Made by a program: the position numbers and the translations under genes. Below, in pieces: positions 34,208-43,036 of a stretch of DNA of 64,000 bases. The stretch lies in NCBI GenBank assembly GCA_024280375.1, contig JAJRQF010000040.1:1-64000 (forward strand), read 5' to 3'. The number at the start of each line of letters is the position of its first letter. Positions within the stretch are counted from its first letter, which is position 1. Below the pieces are notes generated by a model. The model did no database searches. It saw only the letters and a program-made list of their open reading frames with translations, and was not told the DNA's origin. Source of the DNA: Alphaproteobacteria bacterium (GTDB lineage Bacteria > Pseudomonadota > Alphaproteobacteria > Rhizobiales > Rhizobiaceae).

Positions 34208-35365
34208 TCATTCCTTGCGCAGGATATTGCGGTAAATTTCGTCATCACCAATGATCCCGATGATCTTTCCATCTTCGGCCAATAGCACCGGGTTGCCGGT
34301 TTTATAGCGCAGTTCAATAATCTCGCGCATGCCAGTTGTTGTCGGTGCGATGACAATCTGGTTCTTGTCCGGCTCAATGTTATTTGCGGCAGAAATATCA
34401 ATGGCTGTGAGCTTTTTCTCGCCCAATTGTGCGCCGGTAAGCTGCATATTTTTGTCGAGCGTCAGTTGAAGCGCGCCAAGGTCGGACAGGGCCTCATCAA
34501 TCGGGGTCATCAGCGAGGATGCCCGCATCACATTGAGCGGGTTCATATGGGCAACAAACCGCGCCACATATTCATTCGCTGGATTGAGAATGATATCTTC
34601 GGGGGTGCCATATTGAACAATATGGCCATCTTCCATGATGGCGATATGGGAGCCGATTTTCAGCGCCTCATCAAGATCGTGACTGACAAAAATAATAGTC
34701 TTTTGCAGGCGCTGTTGCAGTTCAATCAGCTCGTCCTGTAAATGATTGCGGATGAGCGGGTCAAGTGCCGAGAATGGTTCATCCATCAGCAGAATATCCG
34801 CATCAGTTGCAAAGGCACGGGCCAAGCCAACGCGTTGCTGCATACCGCCGGAAAGCTGAGAAATCTGCTTGTCCGCCCATTGGCTTAGTTGCACCAGTTC
34901 CAGCTTTTCTTCCACCCGTTTGCGAATTTCGTCCTTGGCCATGCCACGCAGTTCCAGCCCGAGGCCGACATTTTCAGCCACCGTGCGCCAGGGCAGCAAG
35001 GCGAATTGTTGAAATACCATCGCCACCCGCTGCATGCGCAACTGGCGCAAAATAGCGGCCGAACAATTTGCAACATCAGTGCATTGTTCATCGTTATCGT
35101 AAATGAATACGGAACCACGCGAAACCTTGTTAAGGCCGTTGACTGCCCGCAACAGCGTAGATTTGCCGGAGCCGGAAAGCCCCATAAGCACGCAAATCTC
35201 GCTTTTCTCAACGCTGAGTGAGGCATCGGCAACACCAAGCACCGCACCGCATTCGGCTAGAATTGTCTCACGGGTGCCGCCTTGATCGAGCAGCGCAAGG
35301 GCGGTCTTTGACTGCTCGGATTTGCCGAACATGATGTCGACATTTCTAAATTCAACCGCTGGCAT
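34208..35365 (-). CDS. choV: choline ABC transporter ATP-binding protein ChoV
   Basis: A 385-residue ATPase of the quaternary-amine (ProV/ChoV) type. Walker A is GLSGSGKSTLLRAVNGL and the signature is LSGGMQQRVGLARAF. Walker B is DILLMDEPFSALDPLIR and the switch is IFVSHDLDEALKIG. Before Walker A there is an extra segment of about 50 residues, as usual for this group (LALLDQGGTRETILAECGAV). The C-terminus ends with a CBS-like regulatory region (VLLAEDGKIIGIIGDDEIYR). It energises uptake of choline through ChoW with ChoX delivering the substrate. The ATG at 35365 lies 3 bases behind the choW stop, so translation is coupled. Confidence 0.93.
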   Translation of the reverse strand: MPAVEFRNVDIMFGKSEQSKTALALLDQGGTRETILAECGAVLGVADASLSVEKSEICVLMGLSGSGKSTLLRAVNGLNKVSRGSVFIYDNDEQCTDVANCSAAILRQLRMQRVAMVFQQFALLPWRTVAENVGLGLELRGMAKDEIRKRVEEKLELVQLSQWADKQISQLSGGMQQRVGLARAFATDADILLMDEPFSALDPLIRNHLQDELIELQQRLQKTIIFVSHDLDEALKIGSHIAIMEDGHIVQYGTPEDIILNPANEYVARFVAHMNPLNVMRASSLMTPIDEALSDLGALQLTLDKNMQLTGAQLGEKKLTAIDISAANNIEPDKNQIVIAPTTTGMREIIELRYKTGNPVLLAEDGKIIGIIGDDEIYRNILRKE

Positions 35366-35368
35366 TGC

Positions 35369-36214
35369 TCAATTTTCCCCATGGGTTTTGACCCGGAAAA
35401 CCCGGTCGAGGAGAATTGCCACCACCACAATGGCAAGGCCTGCCTCAAAGCCCTTGGCGATGTTGACCGTGTTGAGCGCTCGCAATACCGGCACCCCAAG
35501 CCCCGGCGCGCCAACCATGGCGGCGATCACCACCATAGAGAGCGATAGCATGATGCATTGGGTGACACCCGCCATGATGTTGGGCATCGCATAGGGGATT
35601 TCGATTTTCCACAATATTTGGCTTTTGGTGGCACCAAAGGCTTCGCCCGCCTCAATTAGCGGTTTTGGCACGCCAGAAATGCCAAGGCTGGTCAGGCGAA
35701 TGGGGGCGGGGACGGCGAATATGACGGTCGAGATCAACCCCGGCACAACGCCTAGGCCAAACATGATCATGGTTGGTATGAGATAGACAAATGTCGGGAT
35801 GGTTTGCATCAGATCAAGCAGTGGACGCATCGCGCTGTTAAGCCAGGGGCGGTGGGCGGCGGCAATGCCGAGCGGCACGCCAATAATGACGCAGGTCGCG
35901 GTGGCAAACAGGATTAGCGCAAAGGTGCGCACGGTTTCTTCCCAATAGCCAAGATTAATCACCAGCAGCAGGGAGAAAACAATCATGGCGCATAATTTCC
36001 ATGAACGGTGGGTAAACCACGCGCCAATGGCAAACAGTGCAATCAGCGCCAGTGCTGGCACCCACAACATCGCATCGCTCATGCCGACAATCAGAAATTT
36101 CAGCGCGTCGGCAAAGGCATCGAAGACAAAGGCACCATTATCGAGCAGATAATCAACCAGTGATTTGATCCATTTGCCCAATGGCAGTTTATTATCTTCA
36201 AGCCATTGCTGCAT
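35369..36214 (-). CDS. choW: choline ABC transporter permease ChoW
   Basis: A 281-residue permease with six predicted helices. Family marks are FVFDAFADALKFLIVGMSDA near the start, then the permease loop IGVPLGIAAAHRPWLNSAMR and PLLDLMQTIPTFVYLIPTMI, followed by GISGVPKPLIEAGEAFGATK, the EAA motif that contacts the ATPase. The end reads LNTVNIAKGFEAGLAIVVVA, typical of ProW/ChoW. It forms the choline channel in the inner membrane. GGAG precedes ATG 36214. A hairpin lies between this gene and the preceding choX gene. Confidence 0.93.
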   Translation of the reverse strand: MQQWLEDNKLPLGKWIKSLVDYLLDNGAFVFDAFADALKFLIVGMSDAMLWVPALALIALFAIGAWFTHRSWKLCAMIVFSLLLVINLGYWEETVRTFALILFATATCVIIGVPLGIAAAHRPWLNSAMRPLLDLMQTIPTFVYLIPTMIMFGLGVVPGLISTVIFAVPAPIRLTSLGISGVPKPLIEAGEAFGATKSQILWKIEIPYAMPNIMAGVTQCIMLSLSMVVIAAMVGAPGLGVPVLRALNTVNIAKGFEAGLAIVVVAILLDRVFRVKTHGEN

Positions 36215-36285
36215 TGATTATATTCTCCATTTGAACGCGGCGATACTTGTTTAGTGCTGGCTTGTATCGTCGAAAACTCAAAATT

Positions 36286-36315
36286 CCGTCACCCCCGCCT
36301 GTGCGGGGATGACGG
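36286..36315. repeat. palindrome between choX and choW
   Basis: CCGTCACCCCCGC, CTGT, GCGGGGATGACGG: a 13-position stem with one mismatch, a common intergenic repeat in this bacterial group. Within the cho mRNA it would sit after choX, where it may protect the choX message from decay and raise ChoX over ChoWV. Confidence 0.65.
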
Positions 36316-36331
36316 TCGAGAGTAGGCTTTC

Positions 36332-37288
36332 CTACATTCCCAAATGGGCTTTAACGGCAGCAAGGCCGTCTTTGCCGTCAATCGTAGTTACACCCTTCAG
36401 CCAGCCATCAAGCACGTCGGGGTTTTTCTTCAACCATGCATTGGCTGCCTTGTCCGGGTCGGTGCCGTCATTGAGGATTGCGCCCATGATCTGGTTTTCC
36501 ATTGCCAGTGTGAAGGTAAGGTTTTTGAGCAATGAACCGACATTGCCACATTCGCTGGCATAGCCCTTGCGCACATTGGTGAACACTTCGGCACCGCCGA
36601 GATTGGGACCAAAATATTCGTCCCCTCCGGTGAGATAGGACATTTTGAAATTGGCGTTCATCGGGTGCGGTTCCCATCCAAGAAATACCACCCATTCTTT
36701 TTTGCGGTCAGCGCGGGCGACCTGCGCCAGCATGCCCTGTTCGCTGGATTCCACCACCTTAAAGCCTTTCAGGCCAAAAGCGTCTTTGTCGATCATCGAC
36801 TGGATAAGCCGGTTGCCATCATTGCCCGGTTCAATCCCGTAAATGCTGCCCTCGAGTTGGTCTTTAAATTTGGCAATATCGGCAAAACCCTTAATGCCAC
36901 CATCGCTGGCTGCTTTGTTTACCGCCAATGTATATTTGGCCCCGGTTAGGTTCATACCAACAGTTTCGACCGAACCATCCTCGCGATATTTTTTGATGTC
37001 ACCTTCCATGGTCGGCATCCAGTTGCCGAGGAAAACATCAATATCGCCGTTTTTCAAACTGGCATAGGTGACGGGTACGGAAAGAACGGTAGCGGTTGGG
37101 TTGTAGCCAAGGCCTTTCAAGACTTCAGAGGTGGCGGCGGTTGTGGCGGTAATATCGGTCCAGCCGACATCAGAGAAACGCACATTTTTGCAGGATGCAG
37201 GTTCAGCCGCCATAAGGGCGGTCGTGCTGGAAACGGTGATTGCGGCGGTGAGCGCAAGGCCCACAAGCGAGTGGCGGTTAAATGTCAT
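36332..37288 (-). CDS. choX: choline ABC transporter substrate-binding protein ChoX
   Basis: A 318-residue periplasmic protein. ATG 37288 is chosen because GGGAG lies nine bases upstream; ATG 37294 is only three bases from it. Signal peptide: RHSLVGLALTAAITVSSTTA, cut near LMAAEP. The mature part starts with KNVRFSDVGWTDITATTAAT, the family entry, and contains WMPTMEGDIKKYREDGSVET, AKYTLAVNKAASDGGIKGF and FLGWEPHPMNANFKM; the tryptophans and tyrosines form the quaternary-amine cage. First gene of choXWV. Choline taken up can serve for glycine betaine or phosphatidylcholine synthesis, both typical of Hyphomicrobiales. Confidence 0.93.
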   Translation of the reverse strand: MTFNRHSLVGLALTAAITVSSTTALMAAEPASCKNVRFSDVGWTDITATTAATSEVLKGLGYNPTATVLSVPVTYASLKNGDIDVFLGNWMPTMEGDIKKYREDGSVETVGMNLTGAKYTLAVNKAASDGGIKGFADIAKFKDQLEGSIYGIEPGNDGNRLIQSMIDKDAFGLKGFKVVESSEQGMLAQVARADRKKEWVVFLGWEPHPMNANFKMSYLTGGDEYFGPNLGGAEVFTNVRKGYASECGNVGSLLKNLTFTLAMENQIMGAILNDGTDPDKAANAWLKKNPDVLDGWLKGVTTIDGKDGLAAVKAHLGM

Positions 37289-37453
37289 GATCATATTCTC
37301 CCTGATCTGCGTTTAAAATTGCGATTGGACGCATTATTTATAGCGGCGGATGCGGACAGTTTATGGGTGTGGTTGGTTTTTAGTTGGTCCTGACCGCCAT
37401 ATTTAGAATGATCTACGACAATTACCGAAAAGTCTATATCTGCTCTTGCCCTA

Positions 37454-38692
37454 TCATGTTGCTGCTTGTGCCGGTCGGGCAACCGGTTTGTCGACAATTG
37501 GCCAATGAATTGCTGCTGCAAACAGGCCCAAGGCCACCCCGATCCACCACACAGGTTCAAATGAACCGGTTAAATCGAATAAATATCCGCCGAGCCAGAT
37601 GCCCAGAAATGAGCCCAGTTGGTGGGTGAAAAACACAATGCCGCCAAGCAGGCCCAGATGCTTTGTACCAAACATTGTGGCGACCAGACCATTGGTTGGT
37701 GGCACGGTTGAAAGCCATAAAAATCCCATGGCAACCGAGAATGCAATTATTGTCCAGGGAGTGACGGGCACAATTAAAAAGAGGGTAAAAACAACTGCGC
37801 GGCTTAAATAAATCAGGGTCAGGAACTTAGACATTGAATAGCGCTGACCAATTATGCCGGAACCGATTGAGCCGATGATGTTTGCCCCGCCAATGACAGA
37901 TATTGCAATTACGGCCCAACTTTTATCGAGTCCAAGATCGCTGATATAGGCGGGAAAGTGCGCTGCAATAAAGGCCACATGAAACCCACAAACGAAAAAC
38001 CCGATAACAAGCAAAAGGTAACTTTTGGTCGAAAACGCTTCGCGCAATGCTTCGATGAGCGTTTGGGAATATTCTGCTTTTGCACCCATAGCTGTTGAGG
38101 AATTACCAATTAGTGGAATGGCCAAAATGGGAACAATCAACATCGCGGCAGAGAAGAAAATCAAGGTATCAGACCAGCCGAAATTGGAGATCAATGATTG
38201 GGAAATTGGGGCAAAGATAAACATTCCAAACGAGCCGGCTGCGGTTCCAAGGCCAAATACGAAACTGCGCTTTTCTGCCGGTGCATGGCGGGCAAATGTT
38301 GCTAAAATTATGCCAAAGCTTGCGGAACCAATGCCGATGCCAATTAATATGCCGCCGCCAATGTGCAATTCAGCTGTTGAGGTGGCGTTGCCCATCATCC
38401 ACAATCCAATGACGTAACAAATTGCGCCAAAGGTAATGACCCGCCAGGTGCCATAACGGTCTGCAATGGCGCCCATTATCGGTTGAGAAACGCCCCACAT
38501 CAGGTTTTGAAGTGCCATTGCAAGACTAAAGGTGGTGCGGCTCCAACCGGTATCTTCCAAGATTGGCAGTTGGAAAAAACCCATTGCCGAGCGAGGGCCA
38601 AATGTTAAAGCCGCAATTAGGCAGCCACATAAGATTATGATCCATGCCGACCGGTTTAATCCGAAAGTTTGAGATGTCGCATTCATTCTCAT
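37454..38692 (-). CDS. MFS transporter
   Basis: A 412-residue protein with twelve predicted helices. The first loop motif A is QPIMGAIADRYGTWRVITFG (G-x3-D-R-x-G). The start SAWIIILCGCLIAALTFGPR and FFQLPILEDTGWSRTTFSLA recall the monocarboxylate/oxalate-type MFS group (large N-terminal loop with proline and a D-x-G-W segment). FAPISQSLISNFGWSDTLIF and HLGLLGGIVFFTHQLGSFLG are other family parts. Substrate unknown. Its ATG lies 2 bases behind the stop of the upstream EamA gene and its ribosome site AAGGA overlaps that gene's end, so the two transporters are translated as a pair. Confidence 0.87.
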   Translation of the reverse strand: MRMNATSQTFGLNRSAWIIILCGCLIAALTFGPRSAMGFFQLPILEDTGWSRTTFSLAMALQNLMWGVSQPIMGAIADRYGTWRVITFGAICYVIGLWMMGNATSTAELHIGGGILIGIGIGSASFGIILATFARHAPAEKRSFVFGLGTAAGSFGMFIFAPISQSLISNFGWSDTLIFFSAAMLIVPILAIPLIGNSSTAMGAKAEYSQTLIEALREAFSTKSYLLLVIGFFVCGFHVAFIAAHFPAYISDLGLDKSWAVIAISVIGGANIIGSIGSGIIGQRYSMSKFLTLIYLSRAVVFTLFLIVPVTPWTIIAFSVAMGFLWLSTVPPTNGLVATMFGTKHLGLLGGIVFFTHQLGSFLGIWLGGYLFDLTGSFEPVWWIGVALGLFAAAIHWPIVDKPVARPAQAAT

Positions 38693-38694
38693 TT

Positions 38695-39708
38695 TTATCC
38701 TTTTTGACTTGCGCCAGCATTGTTTTTACGCGGCGTAACCAGCGCTAAGGCGGCAATCATGATTGCAAGTGAGGCCCAGATCCAGGCTGAATGGGATTCA
38801 TCAAAAATGGCAATGCCCCAGAGCACACCGGAAATGGTGACAATATAGGCGGTTTGGCTGGCGAATACCGGGCCTGAGCGCACGATCAGGTAAATGTAGA
38901 GGCTGTAGGCGGAGACGCTGACGATTGCCATGCCAACCAACGCCCATTCAACCGCTCCCCATGTTTGAACCCAGGGCAAAGGCATGGGGACGAACGCGTC
39001 GTTGAGAATAACCAAAGGGGTCATCATCAATACGGCCGCAACAAACAGGCCGGTAGCGATGGAGAGCGGAGAAATGCCTTTTGGTGCTTTCAGTGCAACC
39101 ACCAGATTCTCGCTCGAATAGCAAAATGCTGAAAATAATGCGGCAAATATCCAGGGAATAACTGAGCGATCTGGCAGGCTTTCGTTTGGCGCAACCAATA
39201 CAATAATTGAGGTAATACCAAATATAACGCCCAACACCCGGCTGATTTTGAGCTTCTCGGCACCAAGGAAAGCGGCGGCGGTAAATGTGATCAACGGAAC
39301 ACTGGCAATGGTGATTGACAATATGCCGGGTGAAACGCGCGAGGCTGCATAAAAATAGATCACACCGGGAATGAGCGAGCCGAGCAGGCCGCAGGCGATG
39401 AAAAACAGGATGCTGTGACGGGTGATGATTATTTTCTGGCGGGTGATCAGGCTTAAGCTCACCAATATGCCAGCGCCGATGATTGACTGCCAATAGTTGA
39501 TGCCCAAGGGGTGCGCGCCGCTGTCGGCAATAATTTTGGCCAGTGAGAAGGTTAGCCCCCAGGCAAGACCGCAAAACAGAAGCAAAAACCAGGCAATTGC
39601 CGGATTGAGGGTTTTGGCGTGCGGCGGTGAGAATTGTGTCTCACCGTCGATCGAAGCAGGCGAAATCGCGTGACCGGTTGCCGGTTGAGGGTGAGTTTGT
39701 TGGGTCAA
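38695..39708 (-). CDS. DMT superfamily transporter (EamA type), paired with the MFS gene
   Basis: A 337-residue membrane protein. An N-terminal hydrophilic extension of about 35 residues precedes ten helices. The first reads WFLLLFCGLAWGLTFSLAKI; the second half starts near residue 185 (IPWIFAALFSAFCYSSENLV). The first half has RVSPGILSITIASVPLITFT, typical for EamA. The start codon is TTG 39708, as no ATG is usable. It is the first gene of a two-gene transporter operon with the MFS gene. Substrate unknown. Confidence 0.85.
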   Translation of the reverse strand: MTQQTHPQPATGHAISPASIDGETQFSPPHAKTLNPAIAWFLLLFCGLAWGLTFSLAKIIADSGAHPLGINYWQSIIGAGILVSLSLITRQKIIITRHSILFFIACGLLGSLIPGVIYFYAASRVSPGILSITIASVPLITFTAAAFLGAEKLKISRVLGVIFGITSIIVLVAPNESLPDRSVIPWIFAALFSAFCYSSENLVVALKAPKGISPLSIATGLFVAAVLMMTPLVILNDAFVPMPLPWVQTWGAVEWALVGMAIVSVSAYSLYIYLIVRSGPVFASQTAYIVTISGVLWGIAIFDESHSAWIWASLAIMIAALALVTPRKNNAGASQKG

Positions 39709-39913
39709 ATCGATCTCTGGTAAAAAAATAGAGCGTGGCTGGGATTGGCCAGCAATGAGAGTTGATCAAGGCGCAACGTCTGTCAATGTAATTGATTGGG
39801 GCAATAGATCATGGTGGATATCTCCCGGCAAAAATTTCAGTTCATTTCAAGGTTTGTTAAGCCAAAATTGCTAAAGTCGTCGTCGGGAATATTACGTTCG
39901 GGACCTGATTTTA

Positions 39914-40867
39914 ATGAACTCACTCATTCAATTAAAGCATGCGAGATTATTGCCGGCTGAAAAAACTATGTTGATCGTTTCAACATTTGCCGGTTTGATC
40001 GCAGTTTCGAGTTTTCTGTGGCAAGGTCAAAAGGTTGACTGGGCTGCATATGGTTCCATATTGGCAATTATTGTCGGTCTTGTCGGGATGGGAATTTTTT
40101 ATCGGGCTTCCGGCCGCAGCGAACGCATTGGAGCGGCAACCATTTGCGCCGGTTTATTTATTTATTTTACCGTATGCCTGTCTCTGTTTAACTATCATTT
40201 GCTGCCCGTATGGCGGGCGCCGATTGATGTGCAATTAAACCAGATTGATCAATTTTTTGGTTATCATTGGCCGTCGATAATTGAATGGGCGGGCCAACAT
40301 CCGATTATCAATAACATTCTTCGATATGCCTATATTTCCACCATGCCGCAACTGGCATTACTGGTGGTAATTCTTGGCCTTAGCGGGCGTATTAAAGAGC
40401 TGCATGTGTTGATTTTGACTATCACCATTACAGCAACATTCACAATTTGCTGGTGGGGGCTTTTCCCGTCTTTTGGTGCATCGTCAATTTATCAGATATC
40501 CGCCGCCATCGAAGACCTGGCATCACCGGAACTTGGCACTGCCTATGGGCACTATCTTGTATCTCTGGGTGAAAATGGTCCTCAATTTATTACCCCGAGC
40601 GAGATAAAAGGGCTGATCGGGTTCCCGTCCTATCATACCGTTTTGGCGGTAGCGGCACTTTACGCATCGCGCACCATCAAGTGGATATTCCCGATATATC
40701 TGGTGTTGAATATCTTGATATTACCCGGTGTATTTGTGCACGGCGGGCATCATTTGGTCGATCTGTTTGGCGGATTGGTGATTGCGATTGTTGGACTTTA
40801 TATCGCCCGCAGTTCGGTGACCAGCCAATATGAAAAGCATAAATTGCCGGAAATGGTGGCTGGCTGA
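39914..40867 (+). CDS. PAP2-family membrane phosphatase/phosphotransferase
   Basis: A 317-residue integral membrane protein with about eight helices. Of the PAP2 phosphatase signature, GFPSYHTVLAVAALYASR (the S-x-H part, motif 2) and GVFVHGGHHLVDLFGGLVIA (motif 3, H-x3-D) are visible. The first motif (K-x6-R-P) is not obvious. The layout resembles inositol-phosphorylceramide-synthase-like or lipid phosphatase proteins such as those that act on phosphatidyl or undecaprenyl phosphates. Substrate unknown. Single gene; the next gene carA is convergent, with stop codons 17 bases apart. Confidence 0.82.
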   Translation: MNSLIQLKHARLLPAEKTMLIVSTFAGLIAVSSFLWQGQKVDWAAYGSILAIIVGLVGMGIFYRASGRSERIGAATICAGLFIYFTVCLSLFNYHLLPVWRAPIDVQLNQIDQFFGYHWPSIIEWAGQHPIINNILRYAYISTMPQLALLVVILGLSGRIKELHVLILTITITATFTICWWGLFPSFGASSIYQISAAIEDLASPELGTAYGHYLVSLGENGPQFITPSEIKGLIGFPSYHTVLAVAALYASRTIKWIFPIYLVLNILILPGVFVHGGHHLVDLFGGLVIAIVGLYIARSSVTSQYEKHKLPEMVAG

Positions 40868-40884
40868 TATTTGAATTCTTGAAT

Positions 40885-42084
40885 TTATTTAGTTTTGATT
40901 AAATCCAAAAAGCGATTGAACAGATAGTGCGAATCCTGCGGTCCGGGGGAGGCTTCCGGGTGATGTTGAACCGAAAATACTGGCTTGCCTTTTAGCTGCA
41001 GGCCGCAATTGGTGCCGTCAAATAGCGAGATATGGGTTTCTTCTACAGTATCCGGCAGGCTTTTTGAATCCACCGCAAAACCGTGGTTCATCGAGACAAT
41101 CTCGACCTTGCCAGTTGTGTGATCCTTAACCGGATGGTTCGCCCCGTGGTGGCCCTGATGCATCTTGGTGGTTTTTGCACCCAGCGCCAATGCCAGCATT
41201 TGATGGCCAAGGCAAATTCCGAATATCGGAATATCAGTTTTCAGCAGGTTTTTGATCATCGGCACCGAATATTCACCGGTGGCGGCCGGATCGCCTGGAC
41301 CATTGGAAAGAAAGATACCGTCAGGGTTTAGCGCCAGCACTTCTTCGGCGCTTACGGTCGCCGGTAGCACGCTGACCTTGCAGCCGCGCGATGCAAACAG
41401 CCGCAAAATATTACGCTTGATGCCAAAATCGATCGCTACAATATGCGGAATGCCCTCGGTAGATTGAGAATATCCGTCTTTCCATTCCCAGGCTTTTTGC
41501 TGCCAGTCTGATTTTTCTTTTGAGGTCACAGTAATGGCAATGTCGGCATCTTCCAGCCCGGCCCATTGGCGCGCCTGTGCTTTCAAATCATCAATATCAA
41601 ACTGGCCATCAGCATTATGGGCGATAACCGCATTGGCCAGGCCTTTTTCGCGGATGAGGCTGGTTAGGGCGCGTGTATCAACGCCACTCATAGCGATGAT
41701 GTTGCGGCTTTTCAGCCAATCGTCGAAATGGTATGCGGCGCGATAGTTGGATGGTTCGGTAATTTCTGCTTTGAATATCGCGCCAACCACGCCGGTGCGG
41801 GTGTCGCGGTCCAGGGTTTCCAGATCTTCGTCATTCGCCCCAACATTGCCAATATGGGGGAATGTGAAAGTAACAATTTGCCCGGCATAGGAGGGGTCGG
41901 TCAAAATCTCCTGATAGCCGGTGATCGCTGTATTAAAGCAGACCTCTGCGCGCGCAATGCCGGAAGCACCGGCGCCTTGACCCTCGATGACCGTTCCATC
42001 TGCCAGAACCAGCAGGGCGGTTACTTTGGCAGGTGCCCAGGGTTGCGGGTTTGCAATTGCCGGATTTGGAGATTGATCGAGCAT
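40885..42084 (-). CDS. carA: carbamoyl-phosphate synthase small subunit (glutaminase)
   Basis: A 399-residue subunit that releases ammonia from glutamine for CarB. Start at ATG 42084 with AGGA six bases before; the longer frame to 42174 has no family likeness. The CarA-specific N-terminal domain has [40 protein letters not shown] and [10 protein letters not shown]. The C-terminal class I glutamine amidotransferase domain has the nucleophile loop [20 protein letters not shown] and the catalytic pair H and E in [15 protein letters not shown]. The gene lies opposite yqeY, sharing a 398-base divergent spacer, a common order in Hyphomicrobiales. Confidence 0.97.
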   Translation of the reverse strand: MLDQSPNPAIANPQPWAPAKVTALLVLADGTVIEGQGAGASGIARAEVCFNTAITGYQEILTDPSYAGQIVTFTFPHIGNVGANDEDLETLDRDTRTGVVGAIFKAEITEPSNYRAAYHFDDWLKSRNIIAMSGVDTRALTSLIREKGLANAVIAHNADGQFDIDDLKAQARQWAGLEDADIAITVTSKEKSDWQQKAWEWKDGYSQSTEGIPHIVAIDFGIKRNILRLFASRGCKVSVLPATVSAEEVLALNPDGIFLSNGPGDPAATGEYSVPMIKNLLKTDIPIFGICLGHQMLALALGAKTTKMHQGHHGANHPVKDHTTGKVEIVSMNHGFAVDSKSLPDTVEETHISLFDGTNCGLQLKGKPVFSVQHHPEASPGPQDSHYLFNRFLDLIKTK

Positions 42085-42482
42085 GGCAGTTCCTGTTTGA
42101 CGCATAATTATTGCCAGATTTGAGTAATTGGATTGAAGCGGGCCTTTCTTGAACCGAATGACCCAAAATCGCAAGTCGGTTTCACGTTTTCCACTCCGAT
42201 TCAGTGTGGAAGATATTCACCTACCACTGATATTCGCCGATTCACAAATTTGTTTATATTTTTTACTCTTCTATATCAACGGCTTGTGGAAGGTGGGCAT
42301 TCTTGCAATGCAAATCGCTAGGGTTTAGTGTCCGCAGCCTGAATGGCCACCACACTGATTTGGCCATAATATCGAGCCTGATATGGGGCTCCAAGATTGA
42401 AAGGAATCGGATTTTCTCTGCCAAACCACCGGGCATGAGCAACGCAATATCCAACCATTGCTGTCGATTTCAGGAGTATAGA
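42085..42482. other. divergent spacer carA / yqeY
   Basis: 398 bases presumably holding both promoters. A plus-strand frame runs in phase into yqeY from 42303, but its first 60 codons are unlike the family and the strong ribosome site is at 42472. No clear operator, attenuator or pyrimidine-responsive leader was recognised. Confidence 0.4.
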
Positions 42483-42932
42483 ATGCGTGATAGAATTTCC
42501 CAATCCCTCAAGGATGCGATGAAGGGCGGCGAAAAACGTCGTGTTTCTACCTTTCGGCTGATCAATGCGGCAATCAAGGACCGTGATATTGCCGCGCGTG
42601 GCAATGGGGGTGAGCGGGTTAGTGATGAGGATATTCTGCAAATACTCACCAAAATGATCAAGCAGCGGGCTGAATCTGCCAAGATGTACGAAGAAGGCGG
42701 GCGGCTTGAACTGGCGGAGCAGGAGCGTGAGGAAACCGAAATTATTCGCGAATTTATGCCAAAACAGCTTTCGGATGATGAAGTGAAAGAAATCTGCGCC
42801 AAAATCGTTGAAGAAGTCGGCGCATCCAGCCTGCGCGATATGGGTAAATGCATGGCAGCGCTTAAAGAGCGCTATCCCGGCCAAATGGATTTCGGCAAGG
42901 CCGGCGGTATTGTAAAGTCACTATTGGGCTAA
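42483..42932 (+). CDS. yqeY: GatB/YqeY domain protein
   Basis: A 149-residue protein starting at ATG 42483 with AGGAG seven bases upstream. It starts MRDRISQSLKDAMKGGEKRR VSTFRLI, the family's first helices, and continues EDILQILTKMIKQRAESAKM, EQEREETEIIREFMPKQLSD and LRDMGKCMAALKERYPGQMD FGKAGGIVK. The family is related to the tail domain of the amidotransferase GatB and is thought to touch tRNA, but its role is not settled. In many alphaproteobacteria it lies between carA and dnaG, as here. dnaG follows after 104 bases with a promoter of its own. Confidence 0.93.
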   Translation: MRDRISQSLKDAMKGGEKRRVSTFRLINAAIKDRDIAARGNGGERVSDEDILQILTKMIKQRAESAKMYEEGGRLELAEQEREETEIIREFMPKQLSDDEVKEICAKIVEEVGASSLRDMGKCMAALKERYPGQMDFGKAGGIVKSLLG

Positions 42933-42978
42933 AACAAACTTTATCAACAGTGCGAATACGGATTGTTAAATTGAATCA

Positions 42979-43007
42979 TTGGCGCCTGTCCTCGGGCAGG
43001 CTATGAT
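42979..43007 (+). promoter_or_regulatory. sigma-70 promoter of dnaG with a palindromic spacer
   Basis: TTGGCG at 42979, a 17-base spacer, TATGAT at 43002, 30 bases before the dnaG start codon. The spacer itself is nearly all palindrome (GCCTGTCC TC GGGCAGGC), so it could bind a repressor or form a hairpin in a read-through transcript from yqeY. Confidence 0.6.
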
Positions 43008-43036
43008 GCATTTCAATTCTAATTTGCAGGCTCAAA

